Assembly (NCBI GenBank): GCA_037178675.1
Contig: JAYMGJ010000578.1
Location: 62,001-126,000 of the forward strand
From: Scleroderma bovista
Taxonomy: Eukaryota; Basidiomycota; Agaricomycetes; Boletales; Sclerodermataceae
Direction: 5' to 3'
Length of the DNA stretch: 64,000 nucleotides
The number at the start of each line of letters is the position of its first letter. Position 1 is the stretch's first letter. Below the pieces are notes generated by a model, which ran no database searches, was not told the origin of the DNA, and worked only from the letters and a program-made list of their open reading frames with translations. The translations under genes and the position numbers were made by a program. Shown here in pieces: positions 21,945 through 32,470 of the stretch.

Positions 21945-23103
21945 TTACAAGGGTATCACTTGCCAAGTTATCCTACCATACGGCGTCATAGCAGCCCCTT
22001 CTTTGCCTCCACGCTTCACCCAAAAGGATACCTCAAAGATACCAGGTCCTCGGTCAGCAATATAGGACCTCTCCTCATCATTCACTGGTGCACTCAAGAT
22101 CAAATGTGGCCCATTTTCTCCCAGTCCACCTGACAGCGGAGTCTTTAACAGCCACGCATACTCTGAAGGGGAACATGGGGACGAGGAGGCATTTAAGGGT
22201 GGATCACCGATCACCGACGTCAGTTGTGTTGAGATCCGGTTCAATGACTCAGCTTCTGCCAACACCCTGACGTGTGCAACACCCAGTACACCGGACGGAT
22301 GTTCTGAATTCGACGGAGGATCGAGTGGGACCTGTATGAGGATATTCAGTGATCGGTTCCGCATACTATTCACACACCCTCGTCCCCATATCCATCGATC
22401 ACCACTCAAGTCTGAGCTCGTCTGCATACCCAATCCACAACGTAATGTCATCAAGTACTCACCCTCCACTTTCTCGGTGTCACATCCCCACAAAAGAACG
22501 GGAGCGTACCACGGCCCCCCTGTTCCTCGTCTGGAACGCTGGGTAAAGTAATTACCCACTCGAGCACCTTCCCGTCCTGACGCACACGTCCGCCACTGAC
22601 TTCAGAGTGGTACTGTGCCCCAGACCCATCTGCACGCGCGCGCTCGTTGATGATGCGCGAGATGGAGACGTCGTCGCTGCCGAGGAATGCGTAGTCGATC
22701 CATCCTGGACGCTTAAACGCCTCGGACCAGGGACTCGTGTCGCGCCTGTGTCGCTCGTCCGAGCCCAGGGGGTAATGCGAGGGCGGATGGACGAAGGATA
22801 TGAGTTCGAGGTAAACACCGTCAGGTAGGATCTGGCAGGCGGAGCGCGTTGAGAATTCAGCTGGATCGAGTCAGATACACAACATATTACACACCACCAG
22901 GACATTTTCTGTCAGTCCTCCTGAATGTCTTCCCCCCGGGATAACACTTCACAAATACGGATCAGTGAGGACCCGAGATAAACATAGTATGGTACACATA
23001 CTTGAATCCCAAGTCTCGAAACTGCTGAGATACGAGTTTGATTTGTCCCCGGCGGTGTGAGATGCACGATGTGATCTAGTATCTTCGTCGATGGCTGGGG
23101 CAT
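21945..23103 (-). CDS. Glyoxalase-like domain protein, with a one-base frame break
   Basis: Four exons: 23103-23002, 22946-22895, 22831-22463 and 22331-21945 (introns 55, 63 and 131 bp). Conserved pieces in order: LDHIVHLTPPGT, VIPGGRHSGGLTENVLV, ILPDGVYLELISF, PGWIDYAFLG, DGKVLEW, FFCGDVTPRKWR and HPSGVLGVAHVRVL. This is the fungal Glyoxalase_3-like layout, a metal-site vicinal-oxygen-chelate fold whose substrate is unknown. The exon total is one base over a multiple of three. The shift lies near 23038, between LTPPGTNQ and QQFRDLGF, in a short A run. Splicing everywhere else fits perfectly, so either this is a very young lesion or a sequence error. Confidence 0.75.
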
Positions 23104-23318
23104 ATGTGTGATTCAAGCTGATTCAAGCGAAAGACTATATTCCTATTACCTAAGCTGGCTTAACCCCCAAAAGGTACATCCTGGTGCATCCCTTCTTAGG
23201 TGCGTGCACCCAATGCCGCGGTAATAAATAGTGCATTCCAAAATTTTGCCCTGAACCCGAATGCCCACTGTTAATCCTCGGATTTCCCGCTGCACTCGCC
23301 GTGAAACGAACAGGATCC

Positions 23319-24358
23319 ATGGCGAGCCCCAACTTTTCACTGACCAAAAAGGCGACCGAATACTGTATAAACCTCGATGATCTCGTCGATCGAAATCCGA
23401 CTCCTAGCTTTCGAGGCGGCAACGCCCTTGTATATCAGGGAACTCTACGTCCAATGGGCGTCCTCGTCGCTGTGAAAGACGTCCAAAGCGCTTTTCTGGT
23501 TGATCCAGAGACTATCGAGGTTGGTTTATTACTACTGTTCCTACCGGAGTTCAGACCCCATTCAGACAATATTGGGCGAGGTGGAAGTATGGTCCCTGCT
23601 CAACCATGAAAATATCGTCCAATTCTTTGGAATAACCACGAAATTTGGTTCTGTATCCATGGTATCTAAATGGATGGCAGCAGGCAACGCACATCAATAT
23701 GTACAAGATCCAACAATCGATCCTCGCCCGTTGGTGAGCTGGGGAAAGTAACGTCCAACTGTATGTCAGACTTAACATTTGCATCCAAGATGGCTGGTAT
23801 CGCACGTGGGATGTGTTATCTTCATACCCATTCCACAGGTCCGATCGTACATGGTGATTTGAAAGGCGTAGGTGTGCTTAACATTCAGGCTCTGGTCATG
23901 CTTAAACCATATACTTGTAGTCAAATGTACTCATTTCTGATGAGGGACACGCGCTCATCACTGATTTTGGTTATACTTGCTATCTGAATTCTAGCAATAC
24001 TATTGGTTTCCCCAAAGGTACCCCCGGCTGGATGGCTCCAGAAATTGCGAAATCTATAGGATTGGGCCGCCAATGCAAGATATCCACAGAAGGGGACGTC
24101 TGGGCGTACGGAATGACTTGTCTAGTATGATTTCCAACCTACATTCTTATGAATCTATGTAATGGTCATCAGGAACTATTCACTCGCCAGGTGCCCTTCC
24201 ATGACTTGAAGACTTTGTTTCACATCACAGATCGGATAATAAAGGGTCCACCCAATCGCCCAAATAATGACACTACATACTTTCGGATGTCGGATGAATG
24301 GTGGGGAATATGTTCTTGGTGCTGCACGCCGGACCCGGCTTTAGAGCCCGTACGGTAG
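23319..24358 (+). CDS. Protein kinase (TKL-like), 3' end replaced by a transposon
   Basis: Five exons: 23319-23519, 23566-23733, 23790-23867, 23921-24124 and 24173-24358, with introns of 46-56 bp, all in phase. Motifs: a degenerate glycine loop (FRGGNALVYQG), VAVK with the ATP-site lysine, HGDLKG in the catalytic loop (HGD instead of HRD), SNVLI, ITDFG, and GWMAPEI. This is the agaricomycete tyrosine-kinase-like group. The frame enters a Harbinger element at 24344, so the last residues and the stop come from the transposon TIR and the C-terminal helices of the kinase domain are missing. Even without the insertion the next in-frame codon after the target site would be TGA. Probably nonfunctional or truncated. 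Confidence 0.75.
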
Positions 24359-24396
24359 TCTTCGCTTACTGTCGCTTCCTGCTGGTAATATTTTGA
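24344..24396 (+). repeat. Left terminal inverted repeat of Harbinger 1
   Basis: Matches the reverse complement of 27622-27674 with one difference in the CTGCTnGTAATATT block. Confidence 0.9.
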
Positions 24397-24457
24397 ATTA
24401 TTTGTTAACTTAACAAGCCGTGCAGCGGAGTTTGTATACTCTTCGTCTCCGACAGTC

Positions 24458-26094
24458 ATGTCTACTGACCCATTAGAGACTCTCCTTCCGATTATCGCTG
24501 CTCTCGCCAATCTCATCGGTCAATCCTGCTTGGAATTAGTAACTCAAGAGATGTCACAAGTTTACCGACCCCCTAATGCTCAATGGTCGCGTCCAGAAGA
24601 ACATGATCTCCTGGCTTTCCTTATCAGCCAGAGGCAAATCGGGCAGGATGGGAGACGGGTCGTTTAGGCAAGCCACCTGGACTGCTGCTGCTGCCCATTT
24701 GGCACGAGTCACCCAGCCACCCCCAAGTACCATCAAGAGTGCCAAATCGTGCAAAGGCAAGTATGGTACAGTATGTAATCAATATGATTCGTCGCAGTCA
24801 AGTTCAACTGATCATATCTCAAAACTAGCTCAAAACTACCTACAAGCTCATCAATGATTGGCGCCAGCTGTCAGGAGTACACTGGGATAATGAACGCGGG
24901 GCAAATATCGTCGGTACTGGTGCTGAAAAGGTATGGAGTGATTGGCTGAAGGTACGTGCATCCCTTTATGTCTTACATGAGCTAACCATCTGCTTTTGAC
25001 GATAGGCAAGAGGCACAGGGATGCAGGGATTTAAAAATAGCGGATGGCCCTTCTATGCGGCCATGGAGACTTTGTTGCCAAATGACTTTGCAAGAGGCAG
25101 CCGCGCTTACAATCCTGCCGCCACTACCACTGCAGGGAATGTCGAAATTGTGCAACCCCCCCCCCCACCTGCCGGCCACCGGGCGTACAATCCTGCTACC
25201 ATAGGGCATGCTGTGCAAGCCCCCCCCTCACCTGCCAGCCACTACGCTGCAATGAGTGACAGTCACTCTGTACCGGTGCCCCCCGACTCCTCCATACCTA
25301 ACTCCACTGCAACAAGTGACAACAGGTAACGGTACTCTTGGCTTGAACTTACCTATCAATACTCATTGTCGTACTTCAGCAATCCCATTGTTACCCCAGC
25401 TCCCTCCGACACCGCTCCATTCTGGTTTGTAGATCCTCCAATAGCAGGGGGTACCAGCAGCACAGGAGACAACAGGAGCGGTGAAATAATCAACAAAAAA
25501 GTGCCAACAGCGTTCAACCGTGCCGATTTCCCAACCTATGCGCCAGTTTCCCCTGGACTGTCCCCATTCGCCATGTCATACTCAGCCACACCACCTATTT
25601 CCTTTGTACCATCAACTTCGAGTTCTGCTCCATCAAGTAGGAAGCGCTCGCGTGTGGAGGATGTTTCTGAAACCTTCGAGGATCGACCACAAATACTGTC
25701 AGCACAAGCTGCACTCCATGCGCTCCCTCCTATGAGTGACTCATCCGTGGTTTCTTCGAAGCGGTCGAAGAAGAATAAAGAGCCTTCAACCTCATCTGCT
25801 CTAGTTGGCGTGCAAGGCTCGCTCGCTTATCTTGGGACTGTCATCACATCCTCCTCAACAGTTGCTGCAGAGCAGAGGCGGATGGATCAGAAACAACGTG
25901 CTTATGCGATACTTCGAGAGCATGACCGTGACCTCCCACTACAAGTCAAGTCAGCATTGATAGAGGCATTTCGAATGGATGCAGCGGTGATTGAGTTGTA
26001 TATTACAATGGTGGATGACAAGGACCTCCGGAGGGAGTGGATACGGGTGTGTCTCTCAAACCTCGGGCTCCTCCCTAAGGATTTTTTATTTTAG
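24458..26094 (+). pseudogene. Myb/SANT-like ORF1 protein of Harbinger 1, probably frameshifted
   Basis: The gene starts at an ATG at 24458 and has a trihelix/SANT-like segment (RPEEHDLLAFLISQRQ). An in-frame stop follows at about 24666, while the continuing similarity (TWTAAAAHLARVT) lies one frame over. After introns near 24761-24830 and at about 24952-25006 come TTYKLINDWRQLSGVHWDNE and the GWPFYAAMETLLPNDFA block, a long Ser/Pro-rich linker with a basic SRKRSR motif, and a C-terminal helical domain ending at 26094. The homologue at 62277-63746 has the same architecture without breaks. ORF1 proteins of this superfamily bind the TIRs and help import the transposase. Confidence 0.7.
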
Positions 26095-26223
26095 CCGTAG
26101 TCTGTAGTGTTGTCGCCATTCTGTTGTTTTCCGCATGCAATTGTATTCATGGTCGTGTCCATGCAACAAAAGTCAAACATGATTGATAGTAAGAAAAAAG
26201 ACAAGCGATGTACGTATCTATAA

Positions 26224-27592
26224 CTACTGATTCTGCAGAGCAACTTGGTAGTCGACCCACATTGCTTGAGCAATGGTGTCGCGAAGTTGGTTGCGTGTTT
26301 GTTGTTGTGGAACAGAACCATCCGCCTGTTCGCCCTCACTGTTGTCCAGCTCGTCCTCATCATCCTCGTCATCTTCTGGACCAACCCCACTGCCAGCCTC
26401 CTGTTCCACCACCGGATCCCATTGCTCTACTCCGTCATCGTTTGGATTGTAGGACGAGACAATATTGTGGATGACACAGAGTGCGACTGGGATGCGGGAT
26501 TGAATGTCGATGGAATATTCTGCGGCGAGAAGAAGGATTCGAAAACGACGCTTGATGACACCAAAGATCCGTTCAATAACGTTCCGTGCTGATGAGTGAC
26601 GCAAATTGAAGAGTTCTTCTTTGTTTGCTGGCCTTTAAGAACGAGAATGAGTAAATAAACTATGTTTCAGTCAGTGCTCACCTTAGGGATGCCTGGCGCC
26701 ATTCAGCCAGGTGATAACGTGTGCTGCGATACGGTACAAGAAGGTTTGTCGATGAAGCTGGGAACCCAGCGTCCCCAAGAAGATACTTCCCCTGTGGAAT
26801 CACGAGGCTTGACGCACAGGCATCTTGGAACACACGAGCGTCCGTTGCTGATCCCTCCCAGCCAGTCAATGTGTAAGTGAATTGCATGCCAAAGTCACAC
26901 GCGAATAGGCAGTTTTGAGACAGGAACCCCTTGCGATTCCGATATGCGGTATGTTCATGGCGTGGGGGAGCTGCAGGGATGTGGCTGCCATCAATGGCAC
27001 CAATAGCGTCCTTGAAATATGGCATGAATCGATAGTTATTGATCGCTGGATGGACGGCAGTGGATGACGAAAGTGAAATATATTGGGAGTAGAATGGTTG
27101 AGATGAGAATATCGCTACCATCTTGCGGAAGTATCTATGCAAAGAGCGGTCAGATATTGAATGCAGAGACGATTGTACCACACACCTGGATATCGTGTCA
27201 TTGGATCTTTGGAACCGCTCCCCAACATGTCTGATAGAAAGGCCGGTAACACACGTATACAAGAATATTGCCAGTTGCTCCTCGAGGGTGACACGATCCG
27301 AAGCTTTGTGGCCATGTCTTTGGAGCTCCATAGTGATATCTCTGAATGTATAAGCACTCATACCCAACTCACACCGAATGCGATCCGGGTGACCCAGTAT
27401 AAGCTCGATGATCCATCCTTCACCAGAAAGTACAGACGTATGGTATGGCCGTGGGCTCCTTGGGAGATCTTGGGCAAGGAGATCTACCATTAGTTTAAGT
27501 AGTGTTTGGGTGATGGTGAGGACTTGTGCCCGTATGAATTCTTGCCCATCGCTATCAGGTTCCATGAGGGGTACTAGCTGGCATTCAAACAT
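26224..27592 (-). CDS. PIF/Harbinger DDE transposase (HARBI1-like)
   Basis: Exons 27592-27186, 27134-26682 and 26632-26224 are joined by introns of 51 and 49 bp and give 422 residues. The 51-bp intron is a multiple of three without a stop, so the frame reads through it. Catalytic acids: D in AIGAIDGSHIP, D in YLLGDAGFP, and E in RNVIERIFGVIKRRF. An N-terminal helix-turn-helix-like region (VTLEEQLAIFLY, VGERFQRSNDTIS) precedes the core. The C-terminal tail is very acidic. It catalyses excision and TTA-targeted integration. The gene looks intact. Confidence 0.92.
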
Positions 27593-27677
27593 CTAACTCC
27601 GACCCTTGCATGCCAAATTGCACAAAATATTACAAGCAGGAAGCGACAGTAAGCGAAGACTACCGTACGGGCTCTTA

Positions 27678-28272
27678 TGACACCGTTGGTCTTGAAGAAC
27701 ACAAGATGGGCATCAATGGTCATTGTGACACCATCGAGAAGTTGTACAGCCTCATTCAGTCCCTCACCGACGCTGGTGGCATCAATCTCCTTCTCTTTTG
27801 CTTCCGGGGGGGCAAGATAACTGCTACAGTGCAAAGCAACTACAGGCTGTTTTTCGAGTTTCTTTGCGATAAGCAAGTGCCAATTGCATTCGTCATCACT
27901 GGCCTCGAAAGAGAGCAGAGGATGGAAGACTGGTGGTTGAGAAATCAGAGGGCCATCAAGATGTACGGACTCCACAGCGTTGCTCACGCCTGTATCACCG
28001 CTGTTCAAGATCCTGATGATCCGAGTCAGGTTGCCAAGTATGAGGAGTCGAGAAATACTGTTTTAGAACTTTTAAGCAAGTGTACGAAAAAGGAGCCGAT
28101 GGTTATGGATACACAAAACTGGCTCGTCATGCTCCTTGGGCGCATGGAAACTGGGGTTCTAAAAAAGCACCGCCCGAAACGAAAAGATTACATCCATGTC
28201 TTGCAACGGTGTGGTATGGAACCAGAGGCAGCAAAGATGGTAGCGCAACTCGTCGAAAATCGTCGCACGTAG
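27678..28272 (+). pseudogene. C-terminal part of a P-loop GTPase-like gene, cut by Harbinger 1
   Basis: The frame starts inside the transposon TIR and becomes gene-like right after the TTA target duplication: YDTVGLEE (a G3-like DxxG motif), INLLLFCFRGG, ATVQSNYRLFFEFLC, VPIAFVITGLEREQRMEDWW and HACITAV. These resemble the AIG1-type G-domain proteins common in agaricomycetes. The P-loop (G1) half that should lie upstream is not found before or after the transposon. The C-terminus (KRKDYIHVLQRCGMEPEAA) ends at 28272. I infer a gene remnant with an undamaged 3' part. Confidence 0.6.
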
Positions 28273-29044
28273 GTCAGGAAGGTTACAAATACTGTAACTC
28301 GGTTACTTTGTAGTTTGCGACTTGCTCGTATTGTACGTCTGTAGACCAAGTACTACAGCACTGTACATCTATACCGGAAAGGTGGGTATGCCCACATCGC
28401 CTCGTGTTCTCATCATACTTCGGAATACATACGACTTTGTGTCACGATTCGGCCTGACAGCTGTTATCCTCACGGGATTTCATCATGTCAAAATGAATAC
28501 TATCAGTAGGTGACCACAGTGGCTAATAAATGTGTACCAGGGACAAACGAGCGGAACGCTCAATTGACCATCCTCTCCTCACTCATCAATAAATGCACTT
28601 ACATGAAGAGGTCGTTCTTGACGAGTGACCGTTTGTACTGCGGTTACTTCTTGACACAAAATTGTAGTTAGGCGACACCTGGCCTTGAGCGCTACATTTG
28701 CCAATACACCTTGGAGTGTACATGAGGAGCGGTTGGTATGTATGTCTGCCATTGGTATGAAATATTCAAGTGCGTATGGGTCATGGGTTTTGTGCTCTGC
28801 GAAAGCTTGGTTCACCTGGTTCACCGTCAGGATGTACAACGAATGGCAAGTGTCACGTCGTGCACCAAGATCGGATGTGCGTATGCAGTTGCGAAGGAAA
28901 TTTTACTGTACCTGTACAGTTAATCTGAACGAAAAAAGCTACAATACATACTAATCGTGAAAACAAAACACGTGTCCGAAAATCGAGTGTCCAAAAAACG
29001 CACTTGTAGCACACGTCCGTGAAAGTATCCCACAAATTAGGTAT
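28273..29044. other. Intergenic stretch with one possible small coding remnant
   Basis: A minus-strand frame at 28579-28839 (86 codons, including EHKTHDPYALEYFIPMADIH) has protein-like composition but no family I know and no clear splice partners. Otherwise nothing is seen. Confidence 0.35.
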
Positions 29045-30570
29045 TCATGCTAGGGTTGCAAACCCAACTCTTGTTTGTCCCACATCGAAGACCGAGTATA
29101 CGTTCCGCAGGAACGCGTCCCCAAGTAACATCGTCTCTAACGTGTATTCCTAGTTAGAATCGAGCGCTCGCTTTCGGCGACACACGTACTGCCAAGGCCG
29201 CCCGTCGAACTGATTGCACATGCACATTGATTGCTGCCCGAAGGGTATGTTCCAAGATTGAAGGTATCAGGTGACAGAGGAAACACTGTTCCCCCGATTG
29301 TGATACTCACGCTGGGCATCGAATCGCAAGGGACTTGATCTTGCTTGAGAAAGGATATAAAAAAACAAACATGCGGCCAGATACTCACGTGTGTAAAATC
29401 CGTTTCCAAGATCTGTAGCATTCAGTCCATTATAGAACTGTCCGACTGTACCAAGGTTCCCGAGAATGAGTGTGGTGCCCGTGTCGACGATCGCAGAGAA
29501 TGGAGTAATGGTCGGATTTCCATTGACGCTGATAGCATCCCCGGCTATTTGCCAAAATCCCTGTGCATCACGTATTCGGCGTGCACGACCTTGACGATAA
29601 GAGCACGACCCACCTTATCCGTGACTGGTGTATACGTCAGGGAACCGGTATAAAGTGCAGAGTTGACGCCACCGATCCGCAGTTCTGCACCAGAAGACCC
29701 GAGACTGAATGCAAAAACGGGGTCGGAGATGGCGTGGTTGGAGATGAGGGTCTGGATGACAGGGCTGGCGTGGTATATGGAGAGGGTCTCGAACGCCATG
29801 CCCAACACACCGTCGGGAGTGAAACTCGGCGCTTGTAGACCAGTAGGGAACTGGTTAGCTGCACCGAGTACCTGGCCCGTTGCCTTCGTGGGAAGCTTTC
29901 AGCTTAGCGTAGCAAGGAAATAGTGAACGCATACATACGGTGTATCCACCTATGATGACCGTGTCGGTGTATTGTTCGCCCTGAACGGATGTGCCATCGC
30001 CATAGGAAAGTATGAAGGTGGCGTTGCGATCAATGGCCGTTGAGCTGGAATTTGGATCGTACAATGCATGGCCACTGCATGTCTGGCCACATGTTGACGC
30101 AGGCAGGAATAAATCAGCTGATCCTGTGTCGAAATCCGCTGTAGACGCGTTTGCATTACACACAACAGAACAGGGACGGGAGACAAACCTTTGAAGTCGA
30201 CTGGTGGAGTGCCAACGGAAATGGTGCCATACCACCGCGCATTAATTCCTTGGTCATTAGTGAGAGGGATGCTCCCAGGATCACGTCTGGAGATCGAGGT
30301 CTCGCCAGCGTTAGCTTCCAGCGCACTAAATCCTGCAGATATTTTCCTGTCGCGCAAATAAGCATCATTAGTGGGTACACAAGGCAGTTGAACGACGTAC
30401 GCCTCCGTGAACGCGAGGTGTGCACGAGCAGCATCCAGATCAAAGTCACCAGCGTCGGTGGTCAAGGATGACCTCTTCCTGAGGGGCACCGAGATGGATT
30501 GGTGCGGTGCATGCACGAACAAGGCAGCGACCAGAGCTGGCAGAGCAGCGACGATGAGAGGGAAGAGCAT
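29045..30570 (-). CDS. Secreted aspartic protease (pepsin family A1)
   Basis: Seven exons: 30570-30401, 30346-30189, 30138-29939, 29883-29614, 29560-29389, 29333-29190 and 29136-29045; introns are 50-55 bp and all phases agree, giving 401 residues. A signal peptide ([19 protein letters not shown]) and a propeptide of roughly 80 residues precede the mature enzyme. The two catalytic motifs are DTGSADL (about residue 114) and VDTGTTL (about 292); the flap is [10 protein letters not shown]. The end [19 protein letters not shown] is typical of the family. Short open frames that cross the introns give false frameshifts; the spliced frame is intact. It should act outside the cell at acid pH. Confidence 0.93.
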
Positions 30571-30718
30571 CGATGAATGGGTCGAGTCGCATTGCGTCCA
30601 AGTGTTTATGTTGCATGGGTTTCACGTTCATGTCGGTTCAGTACGTGGATTAAATAATCTAGTAGCCGGTCGATTGCCGGAGGGGCTGCCAGCGCACCTC
30701 TGCAACATACCCTGCACC
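30571..30718. promoter_or_regulatory. Divergent promoter between the aspartic protease and SDR genes
   Basis: Only 148 bp separate the two start codons, which point away from each other, so this interval must hold both core promoters and both 5' untranslated regions. A TTAAATAATC stretch near 30649 is the only AT-rich core-like block I can point to. Confidence 0.5.
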
Positions 30719-32178
30719 ATGGCATACGGTCAGTCCCAATAGCACTCACGCACCGCCGCTCACTCCAACCTCACAGCTCCAGATCTATCCGTACAAGCCC
30801 TCTTCAACGTGCGCGGAAAAACAGGTGCGCCCACCAGTCATATACCGTGTACTTGTTCATTTCCATCGAAACAGCCCTCGTAACCGGCGGAGGAACAGGG
30901 ATCGGTAAGACCATTGCCTCCGCACTCGTTCAGAACGGTGCAAAGGTATACATCGCCGCCAGGAATGAAGCACAGCTCAAGGAGGTGAGTATGAAGCCAT
31001 TCGCGTGCCACACCATCCCACTTTGCTTCAATGCATTTGCCAGACCGCCGCGGAGCTCAACGCACGCGGACCAGGGACAGTCCAATACATCGTCGCAAAC
31101 CTGAGCGTAGGTGATGCCCTTCGTGCACCGTGCTTCGCTGCTGATGCACTAGCCACAGGACAAAGCCGGTGTCGACGCTCTCATATCTGCACTCTCTGCA
31201 CTCGAACCGTCACATAAACTCCACATCCTCGTCAACAATTCAGGCGTCGCGTGGGGTGCTCCTCTTGACAACGTCCCCGAACAAAAAGGATGGGACAATG
31301 TCATGGCAGTGAACGTAAAGAGCGTGTTTTACTGTGTGTCCCACCCACCGGATCTCCCTCTTCTGCAAATTTGTTTACACGTCCCCAATTTGATGCGCAG
31401 TAACAGCAGGGTAAGTCTCGCTGATCGCATATACCCGCACAACATCGTCGAGCCTATCCAAAAAAAGACTATCACCGTGGCTCACAAGCGACTCAACCGC
31501 GCTGGATCCAGGCCGCGTGATCAACATCTCGTCCGTGGCAGGGTACTCACCACACGCTGAAAACGTCGTGAGTGCCAAAGGAAACGGGACATTTAGCTGT
31601 GAGTACGGTCGTGTTTTCGTCGTCGCTGCAATGACCGTGCCCTTTTTCAGATAACGTGAGCAAAGCAGCGCGTCAGTATACGTTCATGACAGGTATACTC
31701 TACACTAATGGGCGCCTGTTTCACCAGTGAACCACCTCACATCTGTCCTTGCCGTCAAATTGGCCCCACAACTGATCACGTACGTGCTCGCGTATTCGAC
31801 ACATCCACCTCCTCTGACCAGCAGCCCAACACCATGCAGCGTGAACGCCATATGTCCAGGGTACGGCACTGCCCGGCTTGGTATGACCTACTGATCTCCG
31901 TTCTAGGATGTTCCCGACGAAGATGACTGCTTTCGCCTACAAGAATGCAGGTGAAGACGCCATCACAGCGCGACAGCCCACAGGTACGTGTTGTTTCCGA
32001 TCAACTTGGACTAAGATTTATGTTTGTTTCAGGTCGATTTGGCATGCCATCCGACATTGCAGGTGTCGCTCTCTTTCTCGCATCGCCCGCAAGTGCACAT
32101 GTTACCGGTGAACATATTATTGTCGATGGTGGCTACACACTCTCAAGTGAGGGCATCGCACCGCAGTCAAGACTGTGA
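30719..32178 (+). CDS. Short-chain dehydrogenase/reductase
   Basis: Twelve exons fit in phase: 30719-30728, 30777-30824, 30875-30984, 31044-31106, 31159-31333, 31401-31410, 31468-31598, 31651-31692, 31728-31779, 31840-31860, 31907-31983 and 32033-32178, giving 294 residues. Motifs: the Rossmann loop TGGGTGIG (about residue 24), ILVNNSG, the ISS strand, the catalytic YNVSKAA (Tyr about 183), and a C-terminal GEHIIVDGGYTL. Exon 1 is 10 bases and exon 6 is a 10-base microexon coding for part of LTAG. Classical SDRs oxidise or reduce alcohol/keto groups with NAD(P); the substrate is unknown. Confidence 0.9.
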
Positions 32179-32470
32179 TGGTGGCAGTGGGGCTTCACGG
32201 TCATTAATGGGAAAAACAACGCCCCTCTATCCTTTGTAAATTTTCTCAACTTCTCAGACACTTGATAATTATAGCTGCTACGCAGCTCTGCACAAATATT
32301 GTTTGTTTCATTGCCGGCTCCTGGACACGCGTACATGGCATGAGAGACAGTGCAGTGAACACTTTGGGGCGTTCGTGCAACCCAGAAAGCAAACAGAAAA
32401 TGCATGTGGTTATGATAAAAAGTCCGAGAAGCAACGTCCGCATCCTACAAGGTCCGAGACACGTCTTGTT
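32179..32470. other. Convergent intergenic sequence (3' ends of the SDR and DUF6697-like genes)
   Basis: No gene seen. Part of it, about 32330-32470, is duplicated at about 39410-39540. Confidence 0.4.

Larger units (their letters stand above)
24344..27674. mobile_element. PIF/Harbinger DNA transposon 1 (3,331 bp)
   Basis: Terminal inverted repeats of about 52 bp begin GAGCCCGTACGGTAGTC at 24344 and end at 27674; only one internal mismatch is seen. TTA flanks both ends (24341-24343 and 27675-27677), the three-base target duplication typical of PIF/Harbinger. Inside are the two standard genes, convergent: a Myb/SANT-like DNA-binding protein (plus) and a DDE transposase (minus). The transposase is intact; the other gene appears frameshifted. 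The near-identical TIRs and exact target duplication point to a young insertion. Confidence 0.93.

Noticed and set aside
29545..29640. Apparent frameshift in the aspartic protease after TYTPVTDK
   Set aside because: A 53-bp GT-AG intron (29561-29613) joins the two frames cleanly; the gene is intact.
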